Positions 5,841 through 6,706 of a DNA stretch of 6,706 nt are shown here, piece by piece (within the stretch, counting starts at the first letter, position 1; every line of letters begins with the position of its first letter). Position numbers and translations under genes: made by a program. The DNA is taken from assembly GCA_937901145.1 (NCBI GenBank), contig CALCHE010000034.1, positions 1 to 6,706 of the forward strand, given 5' to 3'. This DNA comes from an uncultured Clostridia bacterium. Lineage in GTDB: Bacteria > Bacillota > Clostridia > Oscillospirales > Acutalibacteraceae. The notes below the pieces were generated by a model. It did not search any database. It saw only the letters and a program-made list of their open reading frames with translations, and was not told the DNA's origin.

Positions 5841-6706
5841 ATGAAAAAATTAACATCGTTTATCCTTTGCTTTCTCTTACTCTTAACACCTGTGCTCGCC
5901 TCTGCGGCAGAGTACGAGGAAGAAACAGTCTATGCCACTGAAAATGTAAACATCAGAACGAAGCCCACCACGGAAAGCGAGAAAGTGGCTCTGCTTGAAA
6001 AAGGTGAAAGCGTCACCCGTATCGGTGAAACTGACGACGGTTGGAGCAAGGTGCTTTATGAGGGTAAGGAAAGGTATATCACAAGTGAATATCTGTCCCT
6101 CACTCCGCCGGTCGAGGAACCCAACGAGCCAACGGAAGAAACCAAAGAAGAGCAAACCACCGAGGACAACTCTACACCGAGGTTTATGGTGACCTCTTAT
6201 GAGCTCAGCGAAAAGAGTCTTTCTCCCGAAAAGTCTGCGGTGCTGAAAGTGACCTTTAAAAATTACAGCACCACCAAGGCTCTATATAACATTAAATTTT
6301 CTCTCACGGACCCCAGCGGTGATATTCTTACGGTCGGTATGCCCACCAAGTATGTGAAGAGTGTTTATGCCGGCAGCAGTTACGTTTGGGAAATCGAGCT
6401 TAAAGCTATCAACACGGCTTCTATCGGTCAGCACGACCTTCAGATTACGGCAGAGTATGAGGACAAAAACTTCAGCTCTTACTCTTCAAGTGATACGGTG
6501 AGAATTGATGTGAAGCAGAGCGTGAAGCTCTCTTACAGCGGTGCCGTTCTTCCGAAAAAGGTCATTCAAGGCGATACACAGACGGTTACTCTTGAGCTGA
6601 TGAACACTGGCAAGAGCAGGATTTACAACTGCACTCTTGATTTCGACATCAAGGGTATGCAGTCGGGCGGCAGTGTGTTTGTGGGTAACATTGAGCCGGC
6701 AACTAA
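5841..6706 (+). CDS. Secreted SH3b and CARDB/COG1361-like protein (3' end outside window)
   Basis: The reading frame is open from ATG 5841 to the right edge, giving 288 complete codons with no stop. Residues 1-22/23 form a signal peptide: KK, a hydrophobic run ILCFLLLLTPVL, then an ASA/A cleavage site. Residues about 29-88 look like a bacterial SH3 (SH3b) domain, with VNIRTKPTTESEKVALLEKG, then DDGWSKV and YITSEYL; such domains often bind cell wall. Residues about 89-113 are a low-complexity, acidic, Pro/Thr/Glu-rich linker. Residues about 115-224 and from about 228 onward look like two tandem CARDB/COG1361-type beta-sandwich domains. The second shows the typical pattern VIQGDTQTVTLELMNTGKS...GNIEP. 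The remainder, possibly including a membrane anchor, is missing. No catalytic domain is visible so far. Its position 10 nt behind the permeases suggests an extracytoplasmic partner of the transporter, but that role is inferred. G+C is near 50%, above the permease genes. Confidence 0.9.
   Translation, partial: MKKLTSFILCFLLLLTPVLASAAEYEEETVYATENVNIRTKPTTESEKVALLEKGESVTRIGETDDGWSKVLYEGKERYITSEYLSLTPPVEEPNEPTEETKEEQTTEDNSTPRFMVTSYELSEKSLSPEKSAVLKVTFKNYSTTKALYNIKFSLTDPSGDILTVGMPTKYVKSVYAGSSYVWEIELKAINTASIGQHDLQITAEYEDKNFSSYSSSDTVRIDVKQSVKLSYSGAVLPKKVIQGDTQTVTLELMNTGKSRIYNCTLDFDIKGMQSGGSVFVGNIEPAT

Noticed and set aside
5883..6192. Overlapping open frames on the minus (5883-6155) and plus (5995-6192) strands
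   Set aside because: Both are out-of-frame readings of the SH3b protein gene, whose own frame has a signal peptide, a good ribosome binding site and recognisable domains.
5841..6706. Cell-wall hydrolase assignment for the SH3b protein
   Set aside because: SH3b domains often accompany NlpC/P60 or amidase domains, but none is present in the visible 288 residues, so no enzymatic activity is claimed.

Overview
The window looks like part of one operon from a low-to-moderate GC Gram-positive bacterium, most likely a gut-type Clostridia (Oscillospiraceae/Lachnospiraceae-like). This rests on the Shine-Dalgarno sequences close to AGGAGGTGAT, the tight gene packing, the large two-module FtsX-type permeases, and a secreted SH3b protein with a Gram-positive-style signal peptide. 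No taxonomic marker gene is present, so the assignment is an inference.

Layout, all on the + strand: (1) 1-134, the C-terminal end of an ABC transporter ATPase of the MacB/LolD/FtsE type, cut by the window edge. (2) 156-2933, a 925-residue FtsX/MacB-type permease. (3) 2939-5830, a 963-residue paralogue of that permease, starting 5 nt after the first one's stop codon. (4) 5841-6706, the first 288 codons of an exported protein with a signal peptide, an SH3b domain, an acidic linker and two CARDB/COG1361-like beta-sandwich domains, cut by the right edge. The gaps between genes are 21, 5 and 10 nt. There is no room for a terminator or promoter between them, and no gene-free stretch longer than 21 nt.

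The natural reading is an ATPase that drives a heterodimer of two related permeases, each with 8 predicted transmembrane helices and two large extracytoplasmic domains, together with a secreted partner protein. Transporters of this superfamily export lipids or peptides, sense or remove antimicrobials, or transmit force across the membrane to cell-wall enzymes (the FtsEX mode). The substrate cannot be read from this sequence.

The two permeases are tandem duplicates. Their membrane and coupling segments remain very similar, down to short identical DNA blocks, while their extracytoplasmic domains have diverged strongly. Base composition follows the same pattern. Hand-counted lines in the second extracytoplasmic domains are about 27-37% G+C. 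The conserved FtsX segments are about 40-53%, and the flanking ATPase and SH3b genes about 47-52%. Nothing resembling a CRISPR array, RNA gene, insertion sequence or phage gene was seen.
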